The notes under the pieces were generated by a model that saw only the letters and a program-made list of their open reading frames with translations, did no database searches and was not told the DNA's origin. Below, in pieces: positions 45,092 to 54,122 of a stretch of 64,000 bases of DNA. The position numbers and the translations under genes are program-made. Numbering within the stretch: position 1 is the stretch's first letter; each line of letters begins with the position of its first letter. Source of the DNA: Acetobacter lovaniensis (lineage in GTDB: Bacteria; Pseudomonadota; Alphaproteobacteria; Acetobacterales; Acetobacteraceae); the NCBI RefSeq assembly GCF_014207635.1, contig NZ_JACHIE010000001.1, forward strand, positions 620,001 to 684,000, read 5' to 3'.

Positions 45092-46912
45092 TCAGCCTTC
45101 GCGGCTTTTGGACCGCTTTTTACGCTCATTCGGATCAAGGTAACGCTTACGCAGACGAATGGCTGAAGGGGTCACTTCCACCAGTTCATCATCTTCAATG
45201 TAAGCAATAGCCTGTTCCAAAGACATGCGACGCGGCGGGGTCAGCATCAGGGCATCGTCCTTGCCGGATGCGCGCATGTTGGTCAGCTTCTTTTCACGAA
45301 CCGGGTTAACTTCCAGATCGTTTTCACGCGAATGCTCACCAATGATCATGCCGACGTAAACTTTTTCGCCAGCGTCCACAAACAGTGTGCCACGTTCTTG
45401 CAGGGAGAACAGGGAATACGTTGTGGTGTTGCCATCTTCAGCCGAGATCAGCGACCCATTGCGACGCCCTTCAATGGTGCCAGCATACGGCTGATACCCG
45501 AAGAACAGGCGGTTCATGATACCTGTGCCACGCGTGTCGGTCAGGAATTCGCCGTGGTAGCCGATCAGCCCGCGTGAGGGGATGATGAAGGTCAGACGCA
45601 CCTTGTCCCCACCGGAGGGACGCATATCCTGCATCTGGCCTTTGCGCAGAGACATCTTCTCCACGACCACGCCGGAATAGGGTTCGTCCACGTCAATGGT
45701 GACTTCTTCGTACGGTTCTTCACGTTCACCGGTTTCTTCGTTCGTGCGGAACAGCACGCGCGGACGACCGATGGTCAGTTCAAACCCTTCACGGCGCATG
45801 GTTTCGATCAGCACACCAAGCTGAAGTTCACCACGGCCAGCCACTTCAAACGCTTCGCTTTCGGGGCTGTCGGTCACGCGAATGGCAATATTGCTTTCGG
45901 TTTCCTTGAACAGACGGTCACGAATCTGGCGGGACGTCACCTTCTTGCCTTCACGGCCACCCAGAGGGCCATCGTTCAGGCGGAAGGTCATGGACAGGGT
46001 CGGCGGGTCAACCGGAATGGCGTGCAGCGGTTCGGTCACTTCGGGGGCGGCAATCGTGTCCGGAATGGTGGCTTCGGACAGACCGGCCACAGCCACGATG
46101 TCCCCTGCTTCCACTTCCTCAACCGCAACGCGTTCAAGGCCACGGAAGGAGAGCAGCTTGGTCAGGCGGCCTGTTTCAACCACGGAACCGTCCGCACGCA
46201 GCACCTTGACCGGCATGTTCATGCGGGCACGGCCCTGTTCGACACGACCGGTGAGCACACGCCCGAGGAAGTTGTCGTTTTCAAGGATTGTGGCCGTCAT
46301 GGCGAACGGCTTTTCCTTGTCCAGCACGGGAGCAGGCACATGCTTGATAATCAGGTCGAACATGGGGCTGAGGTCCTTGCGGGCCCCTTCCAGTTCCAGA
46401 TCGGCCCAGCCCTGACGGCCAGAGGCGTACAGCATGGGGAAGTCGAGCTGTTCGTCATTCGCACCAAGGGCTGCGAACAGGTCGAACACTTCGTTATGCA
46501 CTTCGTCGGGGCGGGCGTCGCCACGGTCGATCTTGTTCACGACCACGATCGGCCTGAGCCCACGGGCCAGAGCCTTGCCCACAACGAACTTGGTCTGGGG
46601 CAGAGCGCCTTCCGCAGAGTCGACCAGCACAACCGCGCCGTCCACCATGCTCAGAATACGTTCCACTTCCCCGCCGAAGTCGGCGTGTCCGGGGGTGTCG
46701 ATAATGTTGATGCGGGTATTTTTCCACACAACAGACGTGCATTTCGCCAGAATGGTAATACCACGCTCACGTTCCAGATCATTGCTGTCCATGGCGCGTT
46801 CAGCAACGTGCTGATGCTCGTGGAAAGAGCCAGACTGTTTCAGCAGTTCGTCAACGAGAGTGGTCTTGCCATGATCGACGTGTGCAATGATGGCGATATT
46901 GCGGATATCCAT
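45092..46912 (-). CDS. typA: Ribosome-associated GTPase TypA/BipA
   Basis: TypA is a translational GTPase involved in 50S assembly and stress adaptation. The 606-residue length is standard. It starts RNIAIIAHVDHGKTTLVDELL (G1), with RERGITILAKCTSV (G2), DTPGHADFGGEVER (G3) and NKIDRGDARP (G4). The C-terminal family domain has the SRGLIGYHGEFLTDTRGTG motif. The end is a basic tail (RKRYLDPNERKKRSKSREG). The gene is monocistronic in appearance, with a clear terminator. Confidence 0.97.
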   Translation of the reverse strand: MDIRNIAIIAHVDHGKTTLVDELLKQSGSFHEHQHVAERAMDSNDLERERGITILAKCTSVVWKNTRINIIDTPGHADFGGEVERILSMVDGAVVLVDSAEGALPQTKFVVGKALARGLRPIVVVNKIDRGDARPDEVHNEVFDLFAALGANDEQLDFPMLYASGRQGWADLELEGARKDLSPMFDLIIKHVPAPVLDKEKPFAMTATILENDNFLGRVLTGRVEQGRARMNMPVKVLRADGSVVETGRLTKLLSFRGLERVAVEEVEAGDIVAVAGLSEATIPDTIAAPEVTEPLHAIPVDPPTLSMTFRLNDGPLGGREGKKVTSRQIRDRLFKETESNIAIRVTDSPESEAFEVAGRGELQLGVLIETMRREGFELTIGRPRVLFRTNEETGEREEPYEEVTIDVDEPYSGVVVEKMSLRKGQMQDMRPSGGDKVRLTFIIPSRGLIGYHGEFLTDTRGTGIMNRLFFGYQPYAGTIEGRRNGSLISAEDGNTTTYSLFSLQERGTLFVDAGEKVYVGMIIGEHSRENDLEVNPVREKKLTNMRASGKDDALMLTPPRRMSLEQAIAYIEDDELVEVTPSAIRLRKRYLDPNERKKRSKSREG

Positions 46913-47207
46913 GAAGTCGGCCTGATTGCTCCTGCGCGCCTTACCGCCTCCTCCGTGCTTGGAAGGGCGGTCAGCGATCGCTGTGGTGTTTGCGTGGCCG
47001 CACAGATAGCCCTCCCCGCACCATAATGCACGTAAAATTCTTATGTCTGTCCCACATGGGGGTTGACCTGAGCCCTGCGTGCGTCAGAACCAGAGCGCCA
47101 CAGCACAGGTCCAATGCCGCGCCCCAACGGGCTCACCCCCTGTTGCGACTCCGCCGGGCCTTTGATTTATGTCATGCCCCGATACCGCCAACACCATGAA
47201 GGACCGC

Positions 47208-48365
47208 ATGCCGGACCACGTATCCCCTTCAAATCCGCGCATCCAGTTCCGGCCTACAGCCACCCTGACATTTATGGGCCTTGTTTTTGGGTTGGTCATG
47301 GGTCTGGGCGCTCCCCTTTTTACGCTCGATCTGGCGGATCGGGGCTATGGCGCGAGCATGGTGGCCGCCAACAGCATGATGCAGGCACTGGGCGCCCTGG
47401 GCATTGCGCCCTTCATGCCGCGTCTGGCCACATATCTTGGACCACGGCGGGCCATTTTTCTGGCCCTTATGGGTGCTGGAATGACACTTCTGCTCTTCCC
47501 GCTGGGTCACTCCATCTGGCCGTGGTTCCCTCTGCGTGTCCTGCTCGGGGCCTTTTGCGAGGTCATTCTCGTTCTGTCCGAAAGCTGGCTGAACCAGATC
47601 ACGGACAACCATGCGCGGGGCCGTGTCATGGGGCTTTACAACACGCTGCTTTTTGTCGGCATTGCCATGGGTCCCGCCCTGCTCAGCCTGACTGGCAGAC
47701 AGGGGAACCTGCCCTTTTTTGGCACTGCCGCCCTCCTGCTGCTGGCCGCAACCCTAACACAGGCCCCATGGATGGTAGTCCCACCCCCTGCGGCCCCAAC
47801 ACGGCACCGGCTCTGGCGTTATCTGGCGCTGGCCCCCATTGCCATTACCGCCACATTGCTGATTGCCATGCTGGATGCCGCAGCCACGTCCTTTCTGGCG
47901 CTCTATGCCATCCAGTCTGGCTGGAGCGAACGGGCGGCCACCCTGCTGCTGAGCGTCATGCTGCTGGGGGCAACGGTCATGCAGGTGCCCATTGGCTGGA
48001 TTGGAGACAGAACCAACCGGCGGGCCTTACAGATCATTCTGGCATTGCTGGCCTGTGGTGGCGCGTTGCTCTGGCCTTTGGTCATGCACCAGCCTGTTCT
48101 TGCCTACCCGCTCATGTTTGTGTGGGACGGAGCATTTGCCAGCCTGTATTCCGTTGCCATGGCCGCCGCAGGCAACCGCTACCGCGATGGAGACCTGATA
48201 GCCATATACGCCCTGTGCTCGCTGGCATGGGGGCTGGGCAGCTTTACCGGCCCGGCCATAAGTGCGGCGGCCATGCAGGCCAGCCCCCACGGGCTTGCCC
48301 TTTTTGCCGCCACCTTATGCGGCCTGTTCGCCCTGCTGCCCCTGATTTTGAAAAAGAGCGTGTAA
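47208..48365 (+). CDS. Major facilitator superfamily transporter (YcaD-like)
   Basis: The 385-residue protein has about 12 hydrophobic segments, with the MFS loop 2-3 (RLATYLGPRRAIFLALMG) and a second-half copy (GWIGDRTNRRALQIILALL). The overall pattern, including ESWLNQITDNHARGRVMGLYNT, is close to the YcaD/MFS subfamily. The substrate is unknown. The frame is open from an ATG at 47169; I chose 47208, with AAGGA four bases upstream. An overlapping frame in the same region is rich in Cys, His and Pro and is not coding. Confidence 0.87.
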   Translation: MPDHVSPSNPRIQFRPTATLTFMGLVFGLVMGLGAPLFTLDLADRGYGASMVAANSMMQALGALGIAPFMPRLATYLGPRRAIFLALMGAGMTLLLFPLGHSIWPWFPLRVLLGAFCEVILVLSESWLNQITDNHARGRVMGLYNTLLFVGIAMGPALLSLTGRQGNLPFFGTAALLLLAATLTQAPWMVVPPPAAPTRHRLWRYLALAPIAITATLLIAMLDAAATSFLALYAIQSGWSERAATLLLSVMLLGATVMQVPIGWIGDRTNRRALQIILALLACGGALLWPLVMHQPVLAYPLMFVWDGAFASLYSVAMAAAGNRYRDGDLIAIYALCSLAWGLGSFTGPAISAAAMQASPHGLALFAATLCGLFALLPLILKKSV

Positions 48366-48770
48366 CATGCTCCCAACCGGTGACGCAGGACCGTTTGTGT
48401 GTGCAGGCAACAGCTTAACCTGACAGGGGAGAAGCAGTCCTTTAATCCTGCGCTCCAAAAGAGCAGATGTCCTTGGTGAAGGTGGGACTGTCGGTGGACG
48501 CCGCCATCAATACAGTTCCCCAACCACCCGCAACACCGCGGCCTCTCCGGTTGCGCAATCTCACCTGATGTCGGTCACCGCGCCTGCTGCTTTCAAGTCA
48601 CATCGACACAGATGACCTCAAAACATAACCCGTTATCAAAACATATCACCAGATTCTCAAGATCAGCGGAGCATTGTCGGGCGTAACTACAATAATCAAT
48701 GTATCGTATCCGAATTTCTTTCAGCCATCTACTTTCCGAATATCCACTCTTTTCCCATGACTGGCTTTTA
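48366..48770. other. Gene-free interval between MFS gene and SMP-30 gene
   Basis: I see no complete gene in these 405 bases, where the two flanking genes converge. On the minus strand a short open frame at about 48447-48590 reads AASTDSPTFTKDICSFGAQD before its stop, which could be a decayed 3' end, but nothing supports it further. There is no clear terminator. Confidence 0.4.
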
Positions 48771-50003
48771 TCAGGCTGGACCAGCCCCCTGGGTATTCAC
48801 CTGAAGGCTGTAAAGAGCCCCCCCTGCGCACATGAACAGCCAGTCCCTCTTGGGGCCACCAAAGGTCAGGTTGGAAACACCATGAGGCAGGCGGATGCGC
48901 CCGATCAAATGCCCTTCGGGGTTGAAGATGAACACTCCGCACAGGCCCAGTGGCCCGCTTACGCCACACCAGAGATTGCCATAAATATCGGCCCTCAGCC
49001 CGTCAGGGATCATCTGGACCCCTTCAAAACGCATATTGGTGAACAGCCTTGGGTTGGAAAGGGGGAGTTCCTGTCTGTGCAGGTCGAACTCATGCACGGC
49101 CAGATCCCCATCATGCCCGCCTGCCCCATTCTGCCGCCCTGAGGAAATAACATACAGATGCGAAAAATCGGGCGAAAAACATAACCCGTTGGGGTTGGGC
49201 AACTGGTCCTGCGTTAACACGACATCAATCCGCCCCGAAGGATCAACCCGGAACGTGTGATCGGGCTGCCTGTGCATGCCACCTATGGCACCGATCAGTT
49301 CCTCGCCCACCCGCCAGCGAATACGCCCATCGGGGTTGGCCTCCCCCCCGGCGGCGTCGGCGTGGCCTTCTGCAAGACTGTCTCCATACCCCGGATCCGT
49401 AAACCAGATGCTGCCATCGGGGTGGGCAATTACATCATTGGGGGAACTCAGGGGTTTGCTCTCAAAATGATCGGCCACCACATGCACCGACCCATCATGC
49501 TCCCAGCGCACAACACGGCGTAAAAAATGCTCGCAGGAAATCTGGCGACCCTGATAGTCAAACGTATTGCCATTGGAATGGTAGGATTCCGGACGGAAAA
49601 GCGTAACCTCGCCTGTCTCCCACAGGTAACGGTACTGCTGGCTGGTAACGGTATCGCTAAACAGCAGGTATCGCCCCTCGGCCGACCATGCCGGGCCTTC
49701 CAACCACACCCCGCCATTCCACACACGATGGATGGTCGCATGACCACTGATCAGATCGCGGAAAGAGCGGTCTATCACCATCACATCGGGGTCCGGCGCA
49801 TAGGACGGAGGCGCTTCCGGCCCCCATTGCCGGGGCGGCTGGGTGGTGACATCAGGCGGGAAGGCGGTTACCGCCGCACCCGCACTGGTGGCCAGCGCCT
49901 GCCGGGGGCCGCTCAGGCGTGGCAGCAGCAGACCGGCTGACAGGCCGGACAACCCCTTGAGCACATGCCGCCTGACCAACCTGTTCCGTAATGAGGTTAC
50001 CAT
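48771..50003 (-). CDS. Exported SMP-30/gluconolactonase-family protein
   Basis: These six-bladed propellers hydrolyse lactones such as glucono-1,5-lactone. The 410-residue protein has a twin-arginine signal (VRRHVLKGLSGLSAGLLLP). The propeller has the entry metal Glu in WLEGPAWSAEGRYLLFSD, the central SSPNDVIAHPDGSIWFTDPGYG (metal Asn and Asp), PNGLCFSPDFSHLYVISSG and the final DGLRADIYGNLWCGV. Export and fold suit hydrolysis of the lactone made by gcd, though the two genes are 13 kb apart. The ATG at 50003 follows AGGGGAC; the frame opens at 50045. Confidence 0.88.
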   Translation of the reverse strand: MVTSLRNRLVRRHVLKGLSGLSAGLLLPRLSGPRQALATSAGAAVTAFPPDVTTQPPRQWGPEAPPSYAPDPDVMVIDRSFRDLISGHATIHRVWNGGVWLEGPAWSAEGRYLLFSDTVTSQQYRYLWETGEVTLFRPESYHSNGNTFDYQGRQISCEHFLRRVVRWEHDGSVHVVADHFESKPLSSPNDVIAHPDGSIWFTDPGYGDSLAEGHADAAGGEANPDGRIRWRVGEELIGAIGGMHRQPDHTFRVDPSGRIDVVLTQDQLPNPNGLCFSPDFSHLYVISSGRQNGAGGHDGDLAVHEFDLHRQELPLSNPRLFTNMRFEGVQMIPDGLRADIYGNLWCGVSGPLGLCGVFIFNPEGHLIGRIRLPHGVSNLTFGGPKRDWLFMCAGGALYSLQVNTQGAGPA

Positions 50004-50131
50004 CTGAGAGTCCCCTGCGCCTTGCCCTGCCAGCAGGCCGCCCATACGGCCTGCGCCCGGCTCGACCTCCCGCCATACCCTGCAACGGGGGGGCTGTCAC
50101 CTCCGGCAGGCTCCAGTTCAACGCATAGCGC

Positions 50132-51592
50132 TCAGGGAATTCTGGCAACCCTGATCAGGTTGGTGGAACCACTCACCCCAAAAGGCACACCTGCGGCAAT
50201 CACCACCGAATCCCCCGGAGCGCCAATCTGTGCGCGGGCCACAACAGCCAGAGCCTCTTCCACCATCCGTTCTACCGTGGTGGATGCCGTGTGCGGCGGG
50301 CTGACAAACGCCCGCACACCCCACACAAGAGCCAGCCGCCGCGCGGCCTGCGCCGTGGGCGTAACCCCCAGCACCGGGCAGGTCGGGCGTTCACGCGCAA
50401 TGCGCAGGGCCGTGGCCCCCCTGTGCGTATAGGCCACAATGGCGGGAGAGCGCAGAGTGGCTGCAACCTGCTGGGTGGCGCTGGCTATGGCGTCGGCTAC
50501 ATAATCTTCCGGGGCAAGACGGGCTGCGGCCATGTGGGCCTGCCAGCCTGCATCCTGCTCCACCCGCCACAGAATACGGTTCATGATCCGCACCGCCTCG
50601 CGCGGGTATTGCCCCGCCGCCGACTCCGCCGAGAGCATGACTGCATCAGCCCCGTCAAACACCGCTGCCGCCACGTCCGACGCTTCGGCCCGTGTGGGGG
50701 TTGGTGCGGTTATCATGCTTTCCAGCATCTGGGTGGCCACCACCACCGGTTTACCCAGCCTGCGGGCCTCGCGGATAATCCGTTTCTGAATAAGGGGGAC
50801 ACTCTCTGGCGGCAGTTCCACCCCCAGATCACCGCGTGCCACCATAACCGCATCACTCAGGGCCAGAATGGCGGACAGGTTTTCCACCGCCTGAGGTTTT
50901 TCCAGCTTGGCCAGCAATGCAGCCCGCTCGCCCACAAGGCTGCGGGCCTGCACCAGATCTTCCGGCCGTTGCACAAATGAGAGGGCCACATAATCCACCC
51001 CCAGTTCCAGCGCATAGGCCAGATCCACCTTGTCCTTTTCCGTCAGGGCCGGAATGGGCAGCGCCACATCGGGCACGTTCACCCCTTTATGGTCGGAGAG
51101 CGGGCCACCAATTTCCACCCGCGTTGCCAGCCAGTCCGGCCCGGCCTGCTCCACCACCACGGCCAGTTTGCCATCATCCATCAGCAGACGGCTGCCCGGT
51201 GTGGCCACCTTGATAATTTCGGGGTGGGGGAGTTGCACGCGCGTGGCGTCCCCCAGCGTGTCGGACAGATCAAACCTGAAAGGCGCACCCGGCACCAGTT
51301 CGACCTTAGCATCCCTAAAGCGTCCGACCCGCAGCTTTGGCCCCTGCATGTCGGCCAGAATACCAATAGGGCGGCCCAGTTCGGCCTCAACCTGCCTTAC
51401 AAAAGCATGGCGGCTGGCATGATCGGCGTGGGTGCCGTGGGAGAAGTTGAAGCGGAACACATCCGCCCCTGCCAGAGCAAGGTCACGGATGGTTGCGTAA
51501 TCGGATGAGGCTGGACCAAGTGTTGCAACAATTTTGGTGCGACAGGCCACTGCCTCTGTTTTTTTACTATCCGGCATTGTGACAAGAGACAT
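50132..51592 (-). CDS. pyk: Pyruvate kinase
   Basis: Pyk converts phosphoenolpyruvate and ADP to pyruvate and ATP. The 486-residue protein has TKIVATLGPASSDYATI, FRFNFSHGTHADH, AKLEKPQAVENL (catalytic Lys), VMVARGDLGVELPPE (metal) and the PTRAEASDVAAAVFDGADAVMLSAESAAGQYP region. The C-terminal allosteric domain is complete. The ATG at 51592 has AAGGAGAA nine bases upstream. The gene sits between an SH3-domain protein (upstream) and the SMP-30 protein. Confidence 0.97.
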   Translation of the reverse strand: MSLVTMPDSKKTEAVACRTKIVATLGPASSDYATIRDLALAGADVFRFNFSHGTHADHASRHAFVRQVEAELGRPIGILADMQGPKLRVGRFRDAKVELVPGAPFRFDLSDTLGDATRVQLPHPEIIKVATPGSRLLMDDGKLAVVVEQAGPDWLATRVEIGGPLSDHKGVNVPDVALPIPALTEKDKVDLAYALELGVDYVALSFVQRPEDLVQARSLVGERAALLAKLEKPQAVENLSAILALSDAVMVARGDLGVELPPESVPLIQKRIIREARRLGKPVVVATQMLESMITAPTPTRAEASDVAAAVFDGADAVMLSAESAAGQYPREAVRIMNRILWRVEQDAGWQAHMAAARLAPEDYVADAIASATQQVAATLRSPAIVAYTHRGATALRIARERPTCPVLGVTPTAQAARRLALVWGVRAFVSPPHTASTTVERMVEEALAVVARAQIGAPGDSVVIAAGVPFGVSGSTNLIRVARIP

Positions 51593-51627
51593 AAAGCAGC
51601 TTCTCCTTAACACTCCGCCGGAAAAGT

Positions 51628-52635
51628 TCAGGAGGGGCTGATCACGTCCTCAGCATCCACACCCCAGATGGCCCGGCGGGGCACCCATCCGTTATACTGC
51701 TTGACCGAAACCTTGCACCAGGCCGACCCAGCCGCACACTCCCGGACCGAGCCAACCGTACCCGGCCGCAGCACGGCCACTATGGCGGCATCCTCACTGG
51801 CGCCTGCACGCATGAACACCACACCGGACAGTTTTGCCGCATCCTGCGCCGTACCAACACTGGCGACGACCCGAGCATCCATATGCCCCGAAGGCAAGGC
51901 CTTTTCGCCATCCTTACCGGCCTGTGCGGGCACGGGTGTTTCGTCCCCCGGAGGTTCACCGGGGATCAGAAAATCTCGCCCACCCGCCAGTGTGGCCTGC
52001 TGCATCCAGCCTTTTTGCCCGGTGGGATCTTCCACCAGACGCCAGACATCAAACTCCCGTTCCACCCGCACCGGCATACCCCGGCGATGATAGACCCACA
52101 GAATGGGAAAACGCTGCCCCGGCCCTGCCCGCATGTTCACTTCATCCGAGCGCAGGGCGGCATAACGTGGCAGCGGCAGGCCGGTTACACTCCCTTTTGC
52201 GGGGTCGTTCTGCACACCAGCATCGGGTGCCCCCATGTCGGGCGTACCGGGTGCGGGAGCAGCAGCAGCAGCAGCACCAGCGGCAACCGTTGCGGCCGCA
52301 GCCCCTGTGGCAGCCGCCACAACATGGTGGTGCGCAGGGGTATGGTGCGCTAGCCTGGCCTTCGCGCTTGCGGCCTCATGCTTTTTGGAGTGCGCGCCTT
52401 TTTTACCGCTCCGCGTGGCGGCGGTCTCATGTTTGCCTCTGGTTCTGCCGCTCCCGGCCTTGTGCGCGGCTGTGGCCTGTGGGGCCGTCAGGGCGTGTTT
52501 ATGGTGTTTGTGGAGCGGAGGCGCCACACCATCGGCCGCAACACCGGCAGACGCCGTGATGCCAGAAAAAGCCACCATGCAGCCCGTCACGCAGGCAAGC
52601 AGGCGAAACCGGAAAAAGGAGCGAGTGCACATCAT
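51628..52635 (-). CDS. Exported protein with two bacterial SH3 domains
   Basis: The 335-residue protein has an N-terminal hydrophobic signal, then a His/Lys/Ala-rich low-complexity stretch (about residues 40-110; HKHHKHAL and AHHTPAHHHVV), then an Ala run. Two SH3-like domains follow: about 157-218 (SDEVNMRAGPGQRFPI and VWRLVEDPTGQKGWM) and about 265-325 (VVFMRAGASEDAAIVAVL and WCKVSVKQYNGWVPRRAIW). Such domains bind cell-wall or other ligands in the periplasm; the partner is unknown. Two ATGs (52635, 52632) follow CAGGGA. It is 35 bases upstream of pyk. Confidence 0.85.
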   Translation of the reverse strand: MMCTRSFFRFRLLACVTGCMVAFSGITASAGVAADGVAPPLHKHHKHALTAPQATAAHKAGSGRTRGKHETAATRSGKKGAHSKKHEAASAKARLAHHTPAHHHVVAAATGAAAATVAAGAAAAAAPAPGTPDMGAPDAGVQNDPAKGSVTGLPLPRYAALRSDEVNMRAGPGQRFPILWVYHRRGMPVRVEREFDVWRLVEDPTGQKGWMQQATLAGGRDFLIPGEPPGDETPVPAQAGKDGEKALPSGHMDARVVASVGTAQDAAKLSGVVFMRAGASEDAAIVAVLRPGTVGSVRECAAGSAWCKVSVKQYNGWVPRRAIWGVDAEDVISPS

Positions 52636-52769
52636 GGCTGCATCCCTGCCAAGAGAGTGACGCGGGGGCAAGAGGCCGCACACACTTCGCACGTGACTTT
52701 ACGTTTCACAGCAGGACAGACTTGCGTCACAACCCTGTTCAAACCTGCCTTTGCATGCACGTTCATCCG

Positions 52770-53165
52770 TTAAAATACGAGTTGTCTGGCCTGACCAGCC
52801 CGGTCAAAAAAACTCGGCAGCCCTACGGTTTCAACCCCTTCCAGCAGGTCCTGTGCATTCAGCCCCTGTGTTTTTACGCCGGAGTCGCACACCATAAGGG
52901 TCACTCCCATATCCACCACCGCCTCACGCAGGTCATCCAGCCCGGCAACACCCGCATGCGCCCGCATACGCGCGCCTTCGGCTCCATCCAGCCCGTTCCA
53001 CTCCCCGCAAAAGGCGCAGACCCCAGCCCCCATGCCAAACAGCAGAACGTTCTGCCCCATGGCCGCAGCCGTGGCCGCCAGCATGTAAGCCGCGTGAATA
53101 CGCTCGTATCGGGCCTCCACAACCAGCAAGGCCAGATCGCAGGGGGGAGTATGCGCCTCAGCCAT
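52770..53165 (-). CDS. DsrE-family-like protein
   Basis: The 131-residue protein has a Rossmann-like layout: LALLVVEARYERIHAAYMLAATAAAMGQNVLLFGMGAGV, where the length exceeds one motif, followed by a long helix and LREAVVDMGVTLMVCDSGVK with a Cys in the position of the DsrE-type sulfur-carrier Cys. The tail is VGLPSFFDRAGQARQLVF. The ATG at 53165 lies inside the moeB end (8-base overlap) with GGAGGG seven bases upstream, so it is translationally coupled to moeB. A role in sulfur transfer is inferred from the family and the neighbour. Confidence 0.72.
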   Translation of the reverse strand: MAEAHTPPCDLALLVVEARYERIHAAYMLAATAAAMGQNVLLFGMGAGVCAFCGEWNGLDGAEGARMRAHAGVAGLDDLREAVVDMGVTLMVCDSGVKTQGLNAQDLLEGVETVGLPSFFDRAGQARQLVF

Positions 53166-53931
53166 GACCATGCCCTCCGCCACAGACCGTGCAGGCCGGG
53201 TCAGCAGTCAGGGTCATGGTTGTAAACCTCATGCGCAGGGCATCCCACATCAGCAGTTCCCCGGCCCCAGTGTTGCCCAGACCCAGTATCTGCTTGAGCA
53301 CCTGCGTTGCCTGCAATGTGCCCATAACACCTGTTACCGCGCCAAATACACCGGCATCACCACAGCTCAGGCCGGATGCCTGCCCGTCTGTTGCAGGGTA
53401 CAGGCAGTTATAGCACCCGCCCCCTGTGGTGGGGCTGAATGTGGCCAACTGCCCTTCAAACCGCTGCACGGCGGCAGAGACCAGCACCTTGCCAGCCTGT
53501 ACGCACGCCGCGTTGACCGCGTAGCGGGTGGCAAAGTTGTCGCACCCATCGCACACGAGGTCATACCGGGTGACAAGATCGTGGGCATTACTGGCATTGA
53601 GCCGCATATCCCATGCCTCCACCACAATCTCGGGGTTCAGGGCGGCCAGCTGCTCACGCGCCGTATCCACCTTCTTGCGCCCCACGCCACGCGTGGTGTG
53701 CAGTACCTGCCGCTGAAGGTTGGACAGTTCGACCACATCATCATCCACCAGACCGATTCGGCCCACGCCTGCGGCAGCCAGATACAAAGCCGCTGGCGCA
53801 CCCAGCCCACCGGCCCCCACCACAAGCACGGAGGCGTTTTTTAACGCGACCTGCCCCGTACCGCCGACCTCGGGCAGAAGAATGTGGCGGGAATAGCGCT
53901 GGATTTCATTTTCGCTGAGGTCAAGCTGCAT
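53158..53931 (-). CDS. moeB: MoeB/ThiF-type adenylyltransferase
   Basis: MoeB or ThiF adenylates the C-terminal Gly of a ubiquitin-like sulfur carrier (MoaD or ThiS). The 257-residue protein has RYSRHILLPEVGGTGQ, the nucleotide loop VLVVGAGGLGAPAALYLAAAG, DDVVELSNLQRQVLH, and the zinc-binding CxxC pairs (GCYNCLYP and CTVCGGGHGHG). No rhodanese domain follows. ThiF cannot be excluded, and no moaD or thiS gene is nearby. The DsrE-like gene overlaps its 3' end. Confidence 0.88.
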   Translation of the reverse strand: MQLDLSENEIQRYSRHILLPEVGGTGQVALKNASVLVVGAGGLGAPAALYLAAAGVGRIGLVDDDVVELSNLQRQVLHTTRGVGRKKVDTAREQLAALNPEIVVEAWDMRLNASNAHDLVTRYDLVCDGCDNFATRYAVNAACVQAGKVLVSAAVQRFEGQLATFSPTTGGGCYNCLYPATDGQASGLSCGDAGVFGAVTGVMGTLQATQVLKQILGLGNTGAGELLMWDALRMRFTTMTLTADPACTVCGGGHGHG

Positions 53932-53960
53932 GGGTCTTCTGTATCCGCTCCTGAGTAGTC

Positions 53961-53999
53961 TGGGGCATATGCTCCCCCATATGCGTTATGGATGCCCCA
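53961..53999. promoter_or_regulatory. Nested inverted repeats in the moeB / DUF2939 divergent region
   Basis: An inner repeat GCATATG (53965-53971) / CATATGC (53978-53984) has a six-base CTCCCC spacer. An outer pair TGGGGCAT (53961-53968) / ATGCCCCA (53992-53999) shares its left half. The site lies 30 bases upstream of moeB and 120 upstream of the DUF2939 gene, in the only gap between two divergent genes. Either a dual operator or a structured leader would fit. Confidence 0.4.
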
Positions 54000-54122
54000 A
54001 AAACTGAGCAACAAAGGTCACATTTTTGTAATAACATAGGGAACCACACGCATTATTATCTGGTTAGAAGACGGTATCTGGTTTATAAGAATTGCATCAA
54101 ACGCATATGAGGAATGTGTAGC

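Noticed and set aside
47114-48418. Second open frame overlapping the MFS transporter on the same strand
   Set aside because: It is rich in Cys, His, Pro and Gly with no membrane helices, whereas the other frame encodes a clear 12-helix transporter.
48447-48590. Short minus-strand frame ending TKDICSFGAQD considered as a transposase or gene remnant
   Set aside because: Nothing in it matches a family I recognise, and there are no flanking inverted or target-site repeats.
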